A DNA stretch of 45,134 bases from assembly GCA_947372965.1 (NCBI GenBank), contig CANBVR010000008.1, forward strand, positions 1 to 45,134, given 5' to 3'. This DNA comes from Actinomycetota bacterium. Its GTDB lineage: Bacteria; Actinomycetota; Actinomycetes; Nanopelagicales; Nanopelagicaceae. Shown one piece after another: positions 30,090 through 39,970 of the stretch (position 1 is the stretch's first letter; each line of letters begins with the position of its first letter). The position numbers were made by a program, and so were the translations under genes. A model generated the notes under the pieces. It saw only the letters and a program-made list of their open reading frames with translations. It made no database searches and was not told the DNA's origin.

Positions 30090-30512
30090 ATGGCCTCAAA
30101 TAGAGCACTCAAAGTCGCCGATCGGATCAAAGAGATAATTGCCGATGCCTTAGAGTCGCGGGTGAAAGATCCGCGACTTGGCTTCGTAACGATTACAGAT
30201 GTGCGAGTAACTGGTGACCTCCAGCAAGCTTCCATTTTCTACACCGTTTTAGGTGATGAAGCTGAACGCACTGCAACTTCGATCGCACTTAATTCAGCCA
30301 AGGGAATGTTGCGTTCTGAAGTTGGACGCACACTTGGGCTTCGCATAACCCCAACTTTGGAATTCTTTGCTGATGGCTTACAAGAAAGCGCGGCAGCTAT
30401 GAATGATTTGATGTTTGAAGTTGCCCGTAAAGATGCTGAATTGGCCAAGGCTCGCGAAGGTGCAAAACCTGCCGGTGAAGCTGACCCCTATAAACACCAT
30501 GGCGAAGAATAA
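30090..30512 (+). CDS. rbfA: Ribosome-binding factor A
   Basis: A 140-residue RbfA, a KH-like protein that helps mature the 5' end of 16S rRNA. VADRIKEIIADALESRVKDPRLGFVTITDV and the LRSEVGRTLGLRITPTLEFF region are diagnostic. It begins 3 bases after infB with no ribosome site of its own. The C-terminal tail is charged. Many Actinobacteria have an nrnA-like gene between rbfA and truB; here there is none. Confidence 0.95.
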   Translation: MASNRALKVADRIKEIIADALESRVKDPRLGFVTITDVRVTGDLQQASIFYTVLGDEAERTATSIALNSAKGMLRSEVGRTLGLRITPTLEFFADGLQESAAAMNDLMFEVARKDAELAKAREGAKPAGEADPYKHHGEE

Positions 30513-30527
30513 GAAAACATCGATTTA

Positions 30528-31394
30528 ATGAATGGCTTTTTGCTAGTAGATAAAGCTGGTGGCATGACAAGTCATGATGTGGTTGCAAAAGCTCGTAAAA
30601 AACTTGGCACTAAAAAAGTAGGACATGCTGGAACTTTGGATCCCATGGCTACGGGCGTTTTAGTTCTTGGCGTTGGTAGCGCTACAAAATTACTCCAGTA
30701 TGTGGTTGATGGAACAAAATGCTATGAGGCAACGATAAGGCTTGGCCAAAGTACCCACACTGATGATCGTGAAGGGGAAATAATTGAAACCATTGATTCC
30801 TCTGAAGTATCGTACGAATTGATTCAAAGCGAGCTTGAAAAGTTTGTTGGAGAGATTTCCCAGCGCCCAAGTTCAGTCTCTGCAATCAAGATAGATGGAA
30901 AAAGCGCTCACCAACGTGTTAGAGATGGGGAAGAAGTAATTCTTCCATCCAGGTTAGTAACGATAAGTGAAATTCAACTCCTCGGGATTGAAACGATCGG
31001 TAAATTTAAAGATGTGAATGTGATTGTTACCTGCTCGGCCGGAACATATATTCGCGCAGTTGCTCGCGACTTGGGTGAAGTACTTAAGGTTGGGGGACAT
31101 CTCACCGAACTTCGTCGAACCCTTGTCTCTCCTTTTGGAATATCTGAATGTACAGATTTAGAAGAAGCAGAGTTAATATCGGTAGCAGATGGGATTTCAC
31201 GAATACTCCCGACCAGAACTTTAGATTTTTCTGAGCTGAACGAGATTTCATTTGGAAGAACAGTCTCTGCAAACGAGAGCGAGATTGAAACTGCTGGCCT
31301 AGATCAAAGTGGAAATTTTGCTTGCTTGCTCCTGAATAAAGAAGTTGCTGGCAAAAAGTTAGCTACCCCGATCCTTGTAAGCATGAAAGAATAG
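30528..31394 (+). CDS. truB: tRNA pseudouridine-55 synthase
   Basis: A 288-residue TruB that makes pseudouridine 55 in the T arm of tRNAs. The catalytic aspartate is D38 in GHAGTLDPMATGVLVLG. RPSSVSAIKIDGKSAHQRVRDGE and CSAGTYIRAVARDLGE follow in order. The C-terminus is rather short and lacks an obvious full PUA domain. It starts 15 bases after rbfA and shows no clear ribosome site. Confidence 0.95.
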   Translation: MNGFLLVDKAGGMTSHDVVAKARKKLGTKKVGHAGTLDPMATGVLVLGVGSATKLLQYVVDGTKCYEATIRLGQSTHTDDREGEIIETIDSSEVSYELIQSELEKFVGEISQRPSSVSAIKIDGKSAHQRVRDGEEVILPSRLVTISEIQLLGIETIGKFKDVNVIVTCSAGTYIRAVARDLGEVLKVGGHLTELRRTLVSPFGISECTDLEEAELISVADGISRILPTRTLDFSELNEISFGRTVSANESEIETAGLDQSGNFACLLLNKEVAGKKLATPILVSMKE

Positions 31395-31398
31395 GAAT

Positions 31399-32268
31399 AT
31401 GGGTAACGCAGTACTTATCGGAATCTTTGATGGCGTGCACCAAGGTCATCAAGAGTTACTTCGTACGGCAAAACTCCATGGAAAAGTAACTGCACTTACT
31501 TTCTACCCACACCCGACTTCAATCTTCGCTCCAGAGCGAACCCCAATGCAGTTACTTCCTTTGGCAGATCGTGTTGCACTTCTACGTGAAAATGGGGCAG
31601 ATCACGTTGAGGTAATTGATTTCACCCCAGAATTTGCCGCACTTTCTCCTGATGAATTTATTCGGCAGATATTGATCGAGAAATTAAAAGCAGATCAGGT
31701 CATTGTTGGAGAGAATTTTACCTTCGGTCATAAAGCTGCTGGAACTGCGCGGTATCTTCAACAAGTAAGCCATGGCTTTAAAACAACAATTCTTAAGTTG
31801 GAAGAGAATCGCGGAACCCCAGTTTCATCAACTCGCATTAGAAATCTAATTATTGACGGAGATGTCGAGCGCGCAAATGAATTGCTTACCCGCCCACATT
31901 ATTTGGTTGGTCCAGTCGTGCATGGTGAAAAGCGTGGTCGCGAAATTGGATATCCAACAGCAAACCTCGGATTAGATTCTCTTGCCTGCATCCCAGCAGA
32001 TGGTGTCTACGCCGGATGGTTGAGCGTTGGAGGAGATAGATGGCAAGCTGCAATTTCAATTGGAACAAATCCAACTTTTCCAGGTGTGCGCGGTCGACAA
32101 GTTGAGGCGTATGCAATTGATCAAACGGGTCTTGATTTATATGATCAAAGCGCAAAATTAGAATTTGGTTTTCGTTTGAGAGATACATTGAAATTTGATT
32201 CTCTTGAATCTCTCTTGGTCCAGATGAAATCTGACTGTATTCAGGCATCAGAATTAACTAAGAATTAG
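31399..32268 (+). CDS. ribF: Bifunctional riboflavin kinase/FAD synthetase
   Basis: A 289-residue RibF that phosphorylates riboflavin to FMN and adenylates FMN to FAD. The N-terminal nucleotidyltransferase domain has the GxFDGVHxGH motif (GIFDGVHQGHQELL) and the VGENFTFGHKAAG segment. The C-terminal riboflavin kinase domain contains GREIGYPTANLGL and ADGVYAGW. AGGA lies just before the ATG. It follows truB by 4 bases, the usual order. Confidence 0.95.
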   Translation: MGNAVLIGIFDGVHQGHQELLRTAKLHGKVTALTFYPHPTSIFAPERTPMQLLPLADRVALLRENGADHVEVIDFTPEFAALSPDEFIRQILIEKLKADQVIVGENFTFGHKAAGTARYLQQVSHGFKTTILKLEENRGTPVSSTRIRNLIIDGDVERANELLTRPHYLVGPVVHGEKRGREIGYPTANLGLDSLACIPADGVYAGWLSVGGDRWQAAISIGTNPTFPGVRGRQVEAYAIDQTGLDLYDQSAKLEFGFRLRDTLKFDSLESLLVQMKSDCIQASELTKN

Positions 32269-32357
32269 GGGCAATTCGCGCCTAATTTGGGCCGGATTTC
32301 TCCTCTCAATTCTGCGCTGGTAGCCTTAGGACACAACAAGCGAGCAAGCGAGCCTTC

Positions 32358-32383
32358 GTGAGTCACACCGAGGCCCTCGTGAC
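32358..32383 (+). promoter_or_regulatory. Possible S15 leader structure before rpsO
   Basis: Two competing folds can be drawn immediately before the rpsO ribosome site. One is the palindrome GTGAGTCAC (32358-32366). The other is a bulged hairpin, GTCA-cac-CGAG-gcc-CTCG-TGAC (32362-32383). S15 mRNAs in several bacteria are feedback-controlled by leader folds that S15 binds; whether this is one is inference. Confidence 0.35.
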
Positions 32384-32401
32384 AGTAAAGGGAGTACCAA
32401 A

Positions 32402-32671
32402 ATGGCACTACAACCAGCAGAGAAAAAAGAAATCATTGCAAAGTACGGCGCTTCCGCAACTGACACAGGAAGTCCTGAAGCTCAGGTCGCGCTGCTATCA
32501 AAGCGAATTGAAGAATTAACAGAACACCTAAAGGTAAATAAGAATGATCACCACAACCGTCGTGGTCTAATCCTTATGGTTGGTAAGCGTCGTCGCATCC
32601 TGCAATATCTTGCAAAGACAGATGTGACCCGTTACAGAGCGATTATCGAAAAGCTCGGTATTCGTCGTTAA
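32402..32671 (+). CDS. rpsO: 30S ribosomal protein S15
   Basis: An 89-residue S15 of exact family length. The motifs [22 protein letters not shown] and [22 protein letters not shown] are diagnostic. It binds 16S rRNA early in 30S assembly. AAGGGAG lies about 8 bases before the ATG. The 133-base gap after ribF probably holds its own promoter, and pnp follows with a structured leader. Confidence 0.97.
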   Translation: MALQPAEKKEIIAKYGASATDTGSPEAQVALLSKRIEELTEHLKVNKNDHHNRRGLILMVGKRRRILQYLAKTDVTRYRAIIEKLGIRR

Positions 32672-32687
32672 TAATAAATAAATAAAC

Positions 32688-32773
32688 ACTTCCATCAGTT
32701 AAACGCATCCTCGGTAGTGGTTTTCGGTTTTTAACCGCGAACTTCGATCGAAGATTCGCTTGCTGATGGAAGT
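32688..32773 (+). promoter_or_regulatory. Large structured leader of pnp
   Basis: Two perfectly complementary 11-base arms, ACTTCCATCAG (32688-32698) and CTGATGGAAGT (32763-32773), enclose 64 bases that can form two further hairpins: GTGGTT/AACCGC (32717-32738) and GCGAA-CTTCGATCGAAG-A-TTCGC (32737-32759). The inner two compete slightly. The outer arm ends 22 bases before the pnp start. In E. coli a leader hairpin cleaved by RNase III lets PNPase repress its own mRNA; this layout suggests an analogous control. Confidence 0.6.
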
Positions 32774-32794
32774 ATTGAAGAAATGGAGCGACCT

Positions 32795-35011
32795 ATGGAA
32801 GGTCAAGATGTGAAAGTAGCCGTTGCAAAAATTGATAACGGAAAATATGGAAAGCGTGAAATTCGCTTCGAAACCGGGCGCCTAGCCCGTCAAGCTGCAG
32901 GAACTGCACTTGTTTATCTAGATGATGATTCAATGTTGCTATCAGCAACAACTGCTTCAAAGCAGCCAAAGGATCAATTCGACTTCTTCCCACTCACCGT
33001 GGATGTTGAAGAGCGCATGTATGCGGCAGGAAAGATTCCAGGATCATTCTTCCGCCGTGAGGGCCGACCTTCAGAAGATGCAATTCTTACCTGTCGTCTA
33101 ATCGACCGCCCACTTCGCCCAGCATTCGTAAAGGGTCTGCGCAATGAAGTTCAGGTTGTCGTAACAGTTATGGCACTAAACCCAGATCACATGTACGACG
33201 TACTTGCGATCAACGCGGCATCAATGTCAACACAACTAGCTGGTCTACCTTTCTCTGGCCCAATTGGCGGCGTTCGCGTTGCTCTTATTGAAGGTCAATG
33301 GGTTGCTTTCCCAAATCACTCAGATTTGGAGAAGGCTGTATTCGATATGGTCGTTGCCGGTTCAATCACTCCAGATGGCAAAGATATTGCAGTCATCATG
33401 GTTGAAGCCGAAGCAACAACTCAAACAATCAATTTGATTAAGGGCGGCGCGCAAGCTCCTACCGAAGAGATCGTTGGCCAAGGACTTGAAGCTGCAAAGC
33501 CATTTATCCGTGCGCTTTGCGATGCTCAAAACGAATTAGCAAAGGTTGCTGCAAAGCCAACTGGCGAATTCCCGGTTTACTTGGATTATCAAGATGATGC
33601 TTATGCTGCTGTTGAAAAGGCTGCAAAGGATGATCTTGCAAAGGCGCTAACAATTGCTGGAAAGCAAGAGCGCGAAACCAAGCTAGATGAGATCAATGCA
33701 GCTGTAAAGCTTGAACTTGCAGCTCAATTTGAAGGCCGCGAAAAGGAAGTTTCTGCAGCGCTTCGTTCTGTAACAAAGAACCTAGTTCGCCAACGTGTAC
33801 TTCGTGACAAGATTCGTATTGATGGTCGCGGTGTTCGCGATATTCGTGCGATTACTTGTGAGGTTGAGGTTATGCCTCGCGTTCACGGTTCATCAATCTT
33901 TGAACGTGGCGAGACTCAAATTCTTGGTGTTACAACTTTGAATATGCTCAAGATGGAGCAGATGCTAGATACGCTAAATCCAGAAACAACAAAGCGTTAC
34001 ATGCACAACTACAACTTCCCACCATATTCTGTTGGCGAAACTGGTCGCGTTGGTTCTCCAAAGCGCCGCGAAATTGGTCACGGTGCTCTTGCAGAGCGCG
34101 CGTTACTTCCAGTTCTTCCAACACGTGAAGAATTCCCATATGCAATTCGTCAGGTTTCTGAAGCACTTGGCTCAAACGGTTCAACCTCAATGGGTTCTGT
34201 TTGCGCATCAACAATGTCGCTCATGAATGCTGGCGTTCCTCTAAAGGCTCCGGTTGCAGGTATTGCAATGGGTCTCATCTCCGACCTAGTCGATGGCAAA
34301 ACAGAATATGTTGCGCTAACAGACATCCTCGGAGCAGAAGATGCATTCGGAGATATGGACTTCAAGGTTGCTGGAACAAAGGATTTTGTTACCGCACTTC
34401 AGCTAGATACAAAGCTTGATGGTATTCCTGCATCAGTTTTGGCATCTGCTTTGCTTCAAGCAAAGGAAGCCCGTCTATTTATTCTTGATCTAATGAACCA
34501 AGCAATTGATGCACCAGATGAGATGAGCCTTCTAGCTCCTCGCATCATTTCAATTAAGGTCCCAACAGATCTAATCGGTGCCATTATCGGACCTAAGGGC
34601 AAGATGATCAACCAAATTCAAGATGATACTGGCGCAGATATCACCATCGAAGATGATGGAACTATCTACATCGGAGCTCTAGAAGGATCACAAGCTGAAG
34701 CTGCGAAGGCAATGATTAATGCAATCGCAAATCCAGTTGTCCCAAAGGTTGGAGAGCGCTTTAACGGAAGCATCGTAAAGCTTGCTACCTTCGGTGCCTT
34801 TATCTCACTCGTTCCAGGTAAAGATGGTTTGCTACACATCTCACAGATTCGCAAGCTACATGGTGGCAAGCGCATTGAAAACCTTGAAGAAGTTATGAAG
34901 GTTGGCGACAAGATTGAAGTTGAAATCGCAGAGATTGATCCAAAGGGCAAGTTCTCTTTGGTTCCAGTTCTTGCTGATGGAACTGTTCCTACTGACGCTA
35001 AATCTGAATAA
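32795..35011 (+). CDS. pnp: Polyribonucleotide nucleotidyltransferase (PNPase)
   Basis: A 738-residue 3'-5' phosphorolytic exoribonuclease. It has two RNase PH domains with a helical linker (the second holds the [18 protein letters not shown] active-site region near residue 521), a KH domain (about 585-640, [15 protein letters not shown]) and an S1 domain (about 652-720). I chose ATG 32795: GGAG lies 6 bases upstream and MEGQ-type starts match actinobacterial PNPases. ATG 32783 is possible and adds four residues. A perfect 10-base tandem duplication covers its stop codon. Confidence 0.95.
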   Translation: MEGQDVKVAVAKIDNGKYGKREIRFETGRLARQAAGTALVYLDDDSMLLSATTASKQPKDQFDFFPLTVDVEERMYAAGKIPGSFFRREGRPSEDAILTCRLIDRPLRPAFVKGLRNEVQVVVTVMALNPDHMYDVLAINAASMSTQLAGLPFSGPIGGVRVALIEGQWVAFPNHSDLEKAVFDMVVAGSITPDGKDIAVIMVEAEATTQTINLIKGGAQAPTEEIVGQGLEAAKPFIRALCDAQNELAKVAAKPTGEFPVYLDYQDDAYAAVEKAAKDDLAKALTIAGKQERETKLDEINAAVKLELAAQFEGREKEVSAALRSVTKNLVRQRVLRDKIRIDGRGVRDIRAITCEVEVMPRVHGSSIFERGETQILGVTTLNMLKMEQMLDTLNPETTKRYMHNYNFPPYSVGETGRVGSPKRREIGHGALAERALLPVLPTREEFPYAIRQVSEALGSNGSTSMGSVCASTMSLMNAGVPLKAPVAGIAMGLISDLVDGKTEYVALTDILGAEDAFGDMDFKVAGTKDFVTALQLDTKLDGIPASVLASALLQAKEARLFILDLMNQAIDAPDEMSLLAPRIISIKVPTDLIGAIIGPKGKMINQIQDDTGADITIEDDGTIYIGALEGSQAEAAKAMINAIANPVVPKVGERFNGSIVKLATFGAFISLVPGKDGLLHISQIRKLHGGKRIENLEEVMKVGDKIEVEIAEIDPKGKFSLVPVLADGTVPTDAKSE

Positions 35012-35020
35012 ATCTGAATA
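35001..35020 (+). repeat. Perfect 10-base tandem duplication at the pnp stop
   Basis: AATCTGAATA is repeated twice head to tail; the pnp TAA (35009-35011) spans the join. It looks like a recent duplication that lengthened the gap to the M16 peptidase start. Confidence 0.65.
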
Positions 35021-35025
35021 AGTAA

Positions 35026-37046
<2,021 letters not shown>

Positions 37047-37056
37047 GGAGAAAATG

Positions 37057-37311
37057 ATGACTGCAAAAGTAACTATGTATGGTGCGGAGTGGTGTGGGGA
37101 TTGCCGCCGTTCAAAGAAGTTTATGGAAGGTAATGGCGTTGAATTTAATTACATCAACGTCGAAGAGGACTTGAGCGCAGCTGAAAAGGTAAAAGAGATC
37201 AACAATGGGATGCAATCTATTCCCGTAATTGTCTTTGAAGATGGAACTCACTTAACTGAGCCATCAGATATGGATCTCAAGGCAAAACTTGAGAGTTTAA
37301 ATATTCTTTAA
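37057..37311 (+). CDS. Glutaredoxin-like (mycoredoxin-type) protein
   Basis: An 84-residue thioredoxin-fold protein with redox motif CGDC in YGAEWCGDCRRSKKF, a cis-proline in QSIPVIVFEDG and a C-terminal helix. It resembles actinobacterial glutaredoxin-like proteins of the NrdH/mycoredoxin group, which reduce disulfides using mycothiol or thioredoxin reductase. Which partner applies cannot be told. Two ATGs are adjacent (37054 and 37057); GGAG is 6 bases from the second, which I prefer. Its stop codon overlaps that of the convergent azlD in the shared TTAA. Confidence 0.85.
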   Translation: MTAKVTMYGAEWCGDCRRSKKFMEGNGVEFNYINVEEDLSAAEKVKEINNGMQSIPVIVFEDGTHLTEPSDMDLKAKLESLNIL

Positions 37312-37616
37312 AAAATCCGATAAAGAGTTGCAGATGTAATAGCAGCGCCTACCACCACTATTGGGAAGGGCGCTTTTGCTATAAGTAAGGCGACTGCGGC
37401 GGCGATACCAGCGGTACGGTTATCAATAATTAATTTACTCTTCTCGGCCAGGGAATTGACGGCAACTAGGGCGCTTAGAAGTGCGATCGGAATTAAATTA
37501 TTTATTCGTTGAACCCGTGGGTGACTTAGCCAACTTTCAGGCACTGATGCACCAAAGAGTTTGGTGGCAAAGGCCAAAAAGCTTGATCCAATAACTGAAA
37601 TCCAAAATATTGTCAT
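37308..37616 (-). CDS. azlD: AzlD-family branched-chain amino acid transport subunit
   Basis: A 102-residue protein with about four hydrophobic helices and the family segment PRVQRINNLIPIALLSAL. AzlD is the small partner of AzlC; the Corynebacterium pair BrnFE exports isoleucine, leucine, valine and methionine. I chose the ATG at 37616 (MTIFWISVIG), which overlaps the azlC stop as ATGA; the ORF-track start at 37652 lies inside azlC. Its end overlaps the stop of the convergent glutaredoxin-like gene. Confidence 0.9.
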   Translation of the reverse strand: MTIFWISVIGSSFLAFATKLFGASVPESWLSHPRVQRINNLIPIALLSALVAVNSLAEKSKLIIDNRTAGIAAAVALLIAKAPFPIVVVGAAITSATLYRIF

Positions 37617-38254
37617 TTGCACCAGCCAAAGAAAATTGCCAAAAGAGCACAACTAATTATTGGGACACCTGCGGGCAGAAATGGCGTCAACGCCAGGGAG
37701 AGGGCTGTGGCAGCTATTGCAATTGCACGAGTTTTGAAATTAGTTAGACGCGGCCAAAGCAATCCTAGAAATGCAGCAGGAACGGCGGCATCCAACCCCC
37801 ACGCAGATGGATTTCCCATCGCCTTGGCACCTAGCGCGCCCATCAGGGTGAAGAAATTCCAAAAGATATATACACCAATACCGGTATACCAAAAGCCTTT
37901 AATTTGATCTGATTCATTATTTTGCGAGAGAGCAACTCCAGTTGATTCATCAATTGTTATTTGTGCCCCGGCGATTTTCTTCAGCCCTTTTAACTTAAGA
38001 AGTGGCGCAAGCCGAAGGCCATAGAGAGCATTTCGCGTACCTAGCAGCGAGGAGGTAGCAATCGCACTTAAAGCACTTCCACCGGCACCAATAACTCCAA
38101 CTACAGCAAATTGCGATGCGCCAGAAAATAAAAGGAGCGAAAGTAGACAAGTTTGAAGGACCGAAAAGTGTGAAGCGATCCCAGCGGCGCCAAAGGCGCT
38201 GCCATAAAGCCCAACGGTAAATGAGACGCTAAAGGAATCTCGTTTCACTGACAC
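37613..38254 (-). CDS. azlC: AzlC-family branched-chain amino acid exporter subunit
   Basis: A 213-residue polytopic membrane protein of the AzlC family. SFTVGLYGSAFGAAG near the start and FSGASQFAVVGVIGAGG are typical. With AzlD it forms a branched-chain amino acid exporter. The start appears to be GTG at 38254: CAGAAT lies exactly 6 bases upstream, resembling the leaderless arrangement elsewhere in the window; GTG 38248 is an alternative. Together with azlD it is the only confident minus-strand unit here, divergent from thyX. Confidence 0.9.
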   Translation of the reverse strand: MSVKRDSFSVSFTVGLYGSAFGAAGIASHFSVLQTCLLSLLLFSGASQFAVVGVIGAGGSALSAIATSSLLGTRNALYGLRLAPLLKLKGLKKIAGAQITIDESTGVALSQNNESDQIKGFWYTGIGVYIFWNFFTLMGALGAKAMGNPSAWGLDAAVPAAFLGLLWPRLTNFKTRAIAIAATALSLALTPFLPAGVPIISCALLAIFFGWCK

Positions 38255-38297
38255 GCCGATATTCTGCCCTATCCATCAATTATTGGGCCACTTTCTA

Positions 38298-38303
38298 TAA
38301 GGT
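38298..38303 (+). promoter_or_regulatory. Candidate -10 hexamer of a leaderless thyX transcript
   Basis: TAAGGT ends 6 bases before the thyX ATG in the 55-base divergent gap with azlC. The inner AAGG could alternatively act as a ribosome site at 7 bases. Confidence 0.38.
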
Positions 38304-38309
38304 CACCAT

Positions 38310-39062
38310 ATGAATGCCGAGAGCACTGATAACACCGAAATCGCCCTACCACCAATTCAATTCCGCGAGGATATGACTGTTGAACTGGTTAAAGCTAGCG
38401 CGAGTGATGCTGATGTTATTTGGGCCGCGCGAGTCTCGACCGCTGGTGAGCAATCTTTGGAATCAGTTGGAAATTCAAGTGATCGCGATGCTGGGCTAAT
38501 TAATTACCTGGCCCGTGAACGACATGGAAGCCCTTTCGAACACACCTCAATGACTTTCTTTGTCTCAGCACCAATCTTTGTATTCCGTGAATTTATGCGC
38601 CACCGAATCGCTTCATATAACGAAGAGAGTGGGCGGTATCGCGAATTGCGCCCAGTATTTTATGTTCCAAGTAAAGAACGCAACTTGGTTCAAGTTGGAA
38701 AGACTGGTGCATATACATTCGTTGCAGGCACCCAAGAACAATATGAAATCACCACGACTGCGATTAAAGAAAGTTGCACTATCGCCTACGAGAACTACAA
38801 GAAAATTCTTGCATCAGGCGTAGCACGTGAAGTTGCTCGCGCAGTACTTCCGGTAACGCTTTATTCATCGATGTATGTGACTATGAATGCACGTGCGCTT
38901 ATGAATTTTCTTTCACTTCGCACATCACGCGAGGGTTCACATTTTCCAAGCTATCCACAACGGGAAATTGAGATGGTGGCAGAGCTAATGGAGCAGCATT
39001 TCGCGCGCTTAATGCCGATGACCTATGCCGCCTTTGAAAAGTCTGGTCGCATCGCTCCATAA
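38310..39062 (+). CDS. thyX: Flavin-dependent thymidylate synthase
   Basis: A 250-residue ThyX that methylates dUMP using methylene-tetrahydrofolate and FAD. The signature RHR-x7-S is seen as RHRIASYNEES at about residues 97-107. Placement between dapB and dapA is typical of Actinobacteria. Whether a classical ThyA also exists cannot be seen from this window. Confidence 0.96.
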   Translation: MNAESTDNTEIALPPIQFREDMTVELVKASASDADVIWAARVSTAGEQSLESVGNSSDRDAGLINYLARERHGSPFEHTSMTFFVSAPIFVFREFMRHRIASYNEESGRYRELRPVFYVPSKERNLVQVGKTGAYTFVAGTQEQYEITTTAIKESCTIAYENYKKILASGVAREVARAVLPVTLYSSMYVTMNARALMNFLSLRTSREGSHFPSYPQREIEMVAELMEQHFARLMPMTYAAFEKSGRIAP

Positions 39063-39067
39063 CGCGG

Positions 39068-39073
39068 TAACCT
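39068..39073 (+). promoter_or_regulatory. Candidate -10 hexamer of a leaderless dapA transcript
   Basis: TAACCT ends exactly 6 bases before the dapA ATG, identical in hexamer and spacing to the xerC case. No ribosome site is present. Confidence 0.48.
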
Positions 39074-39079
39074 TCACTC

Positions 39080-39970
39080 ATGACAATCCAGCCGCCTTTT
39101 GGCCGAATGCTCACCGCAATGGTGACTCCTTTCAATAAGGATGGCTCTGTTGACTGGCCTGGCGTTGAAACTCTTGCCAAGCATTTAGTAGCTAATGGTC
39201 ATGATGGAATTGCAGTAAATGGCACTACCGGTGAAGCCCCAACAACAAAGCCAGAAGAGAAAGATGAAATCATTCGAGTCGTCAAGGCGACGGTAGGTTC
39301 ATCTATTCAAGTTCTAGCTGGTGCAGGCGATAATGAAACATCATTCTCGGTCGATCAAGCAAAGCGTGCGCAAAAAGCTGGTGCTGATGGTTTGCTTATC
39401 GTTACTCCTTATTACAACAAGCCGCCACAAGCGGGAATAGTTGCGCACTTTAACGCTGTTGCGAATGCGACAAGTTTGCCAGTAATGATTTATGACATAC
39501 CTGGTCGAACTGGCGTTGAAATTGAATCCGATACGATTGTTAAATTATTTGAGCACCCACAAATTGTGGCTTTAAAAGATGCCAAGGGAAATGTTGCGGG
39601 CACCTCTTGGGTTATAAAGCGTTGTGGAATTCCAGTTTATTCTGGCGATGACATTCTAAACTTGCCTCTTCTATCTGTAGGAGCTGTTGGTTTCGTTTCA
39701 GTATGTGGACATACTGTCGGCAAGGATTTAAAAGAGATGCTCAATGTTTGGTTCGCTGGAAATGCGGCGCGAGCACTTGAGATTCACCAAAAATTATTAC
39801 CGGTATACACCGGAACCTTCCGCACTCAAGGTGCGATATTGACTAAGGCCGCTCTAAATATGATGGGCCTACCTGGCGGAGTTACGAGATTGCCACTTGT
39901 CGATGCAACCGAGGCGCAGATCGCGCAATTGCGGGAGGATCTACAAGCGGGCGGAGTAACACTTAAGTAA
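39080..39970 (+). CDS. dapA: 4-hydroxy-tetrahydrodipicolinate synthase
   Basis: A 296-residue class I aldolase condensing pyruvate and aspartate semialdehyde toward diaminopimelate and lysine. The motifs are GTTGEAPTTKPEEK, TPYYNKPPQAGIVAHF, IYDIPGRTGVEI and the Schiff-base lysine in VALKDAKGN (about residue 165). The length is standard. Its TAA overlaps the RNase J start as TAATG. Confidence 0.96.
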   Translation: MTIQPPFGRMLTAMVTPFNKDGSVDWPGVETLAKHLVANGHDGIAVNGTTGEAPTTKPEEKDEIIRVVKATVGSSIQVLAGAGDNETSFSVDQAKRAQKAGADGLLIVTPYYNKPPQAGIVAHFNAVANATSLPVMIYDIPGRTGVEIESDTIVKLFEHPQIVALKDAKGNVAGTSWVIKRCGIPVYSGDDILNLPLLSVGAVGFVSVCGHTVGKDLKEMLNVWFAGNAARALEIHQKLLPVYTGTFRTQGAILTKAALNMMGLPGGVTRLPLVDATEAQIAQLREDLQAGGVTLK

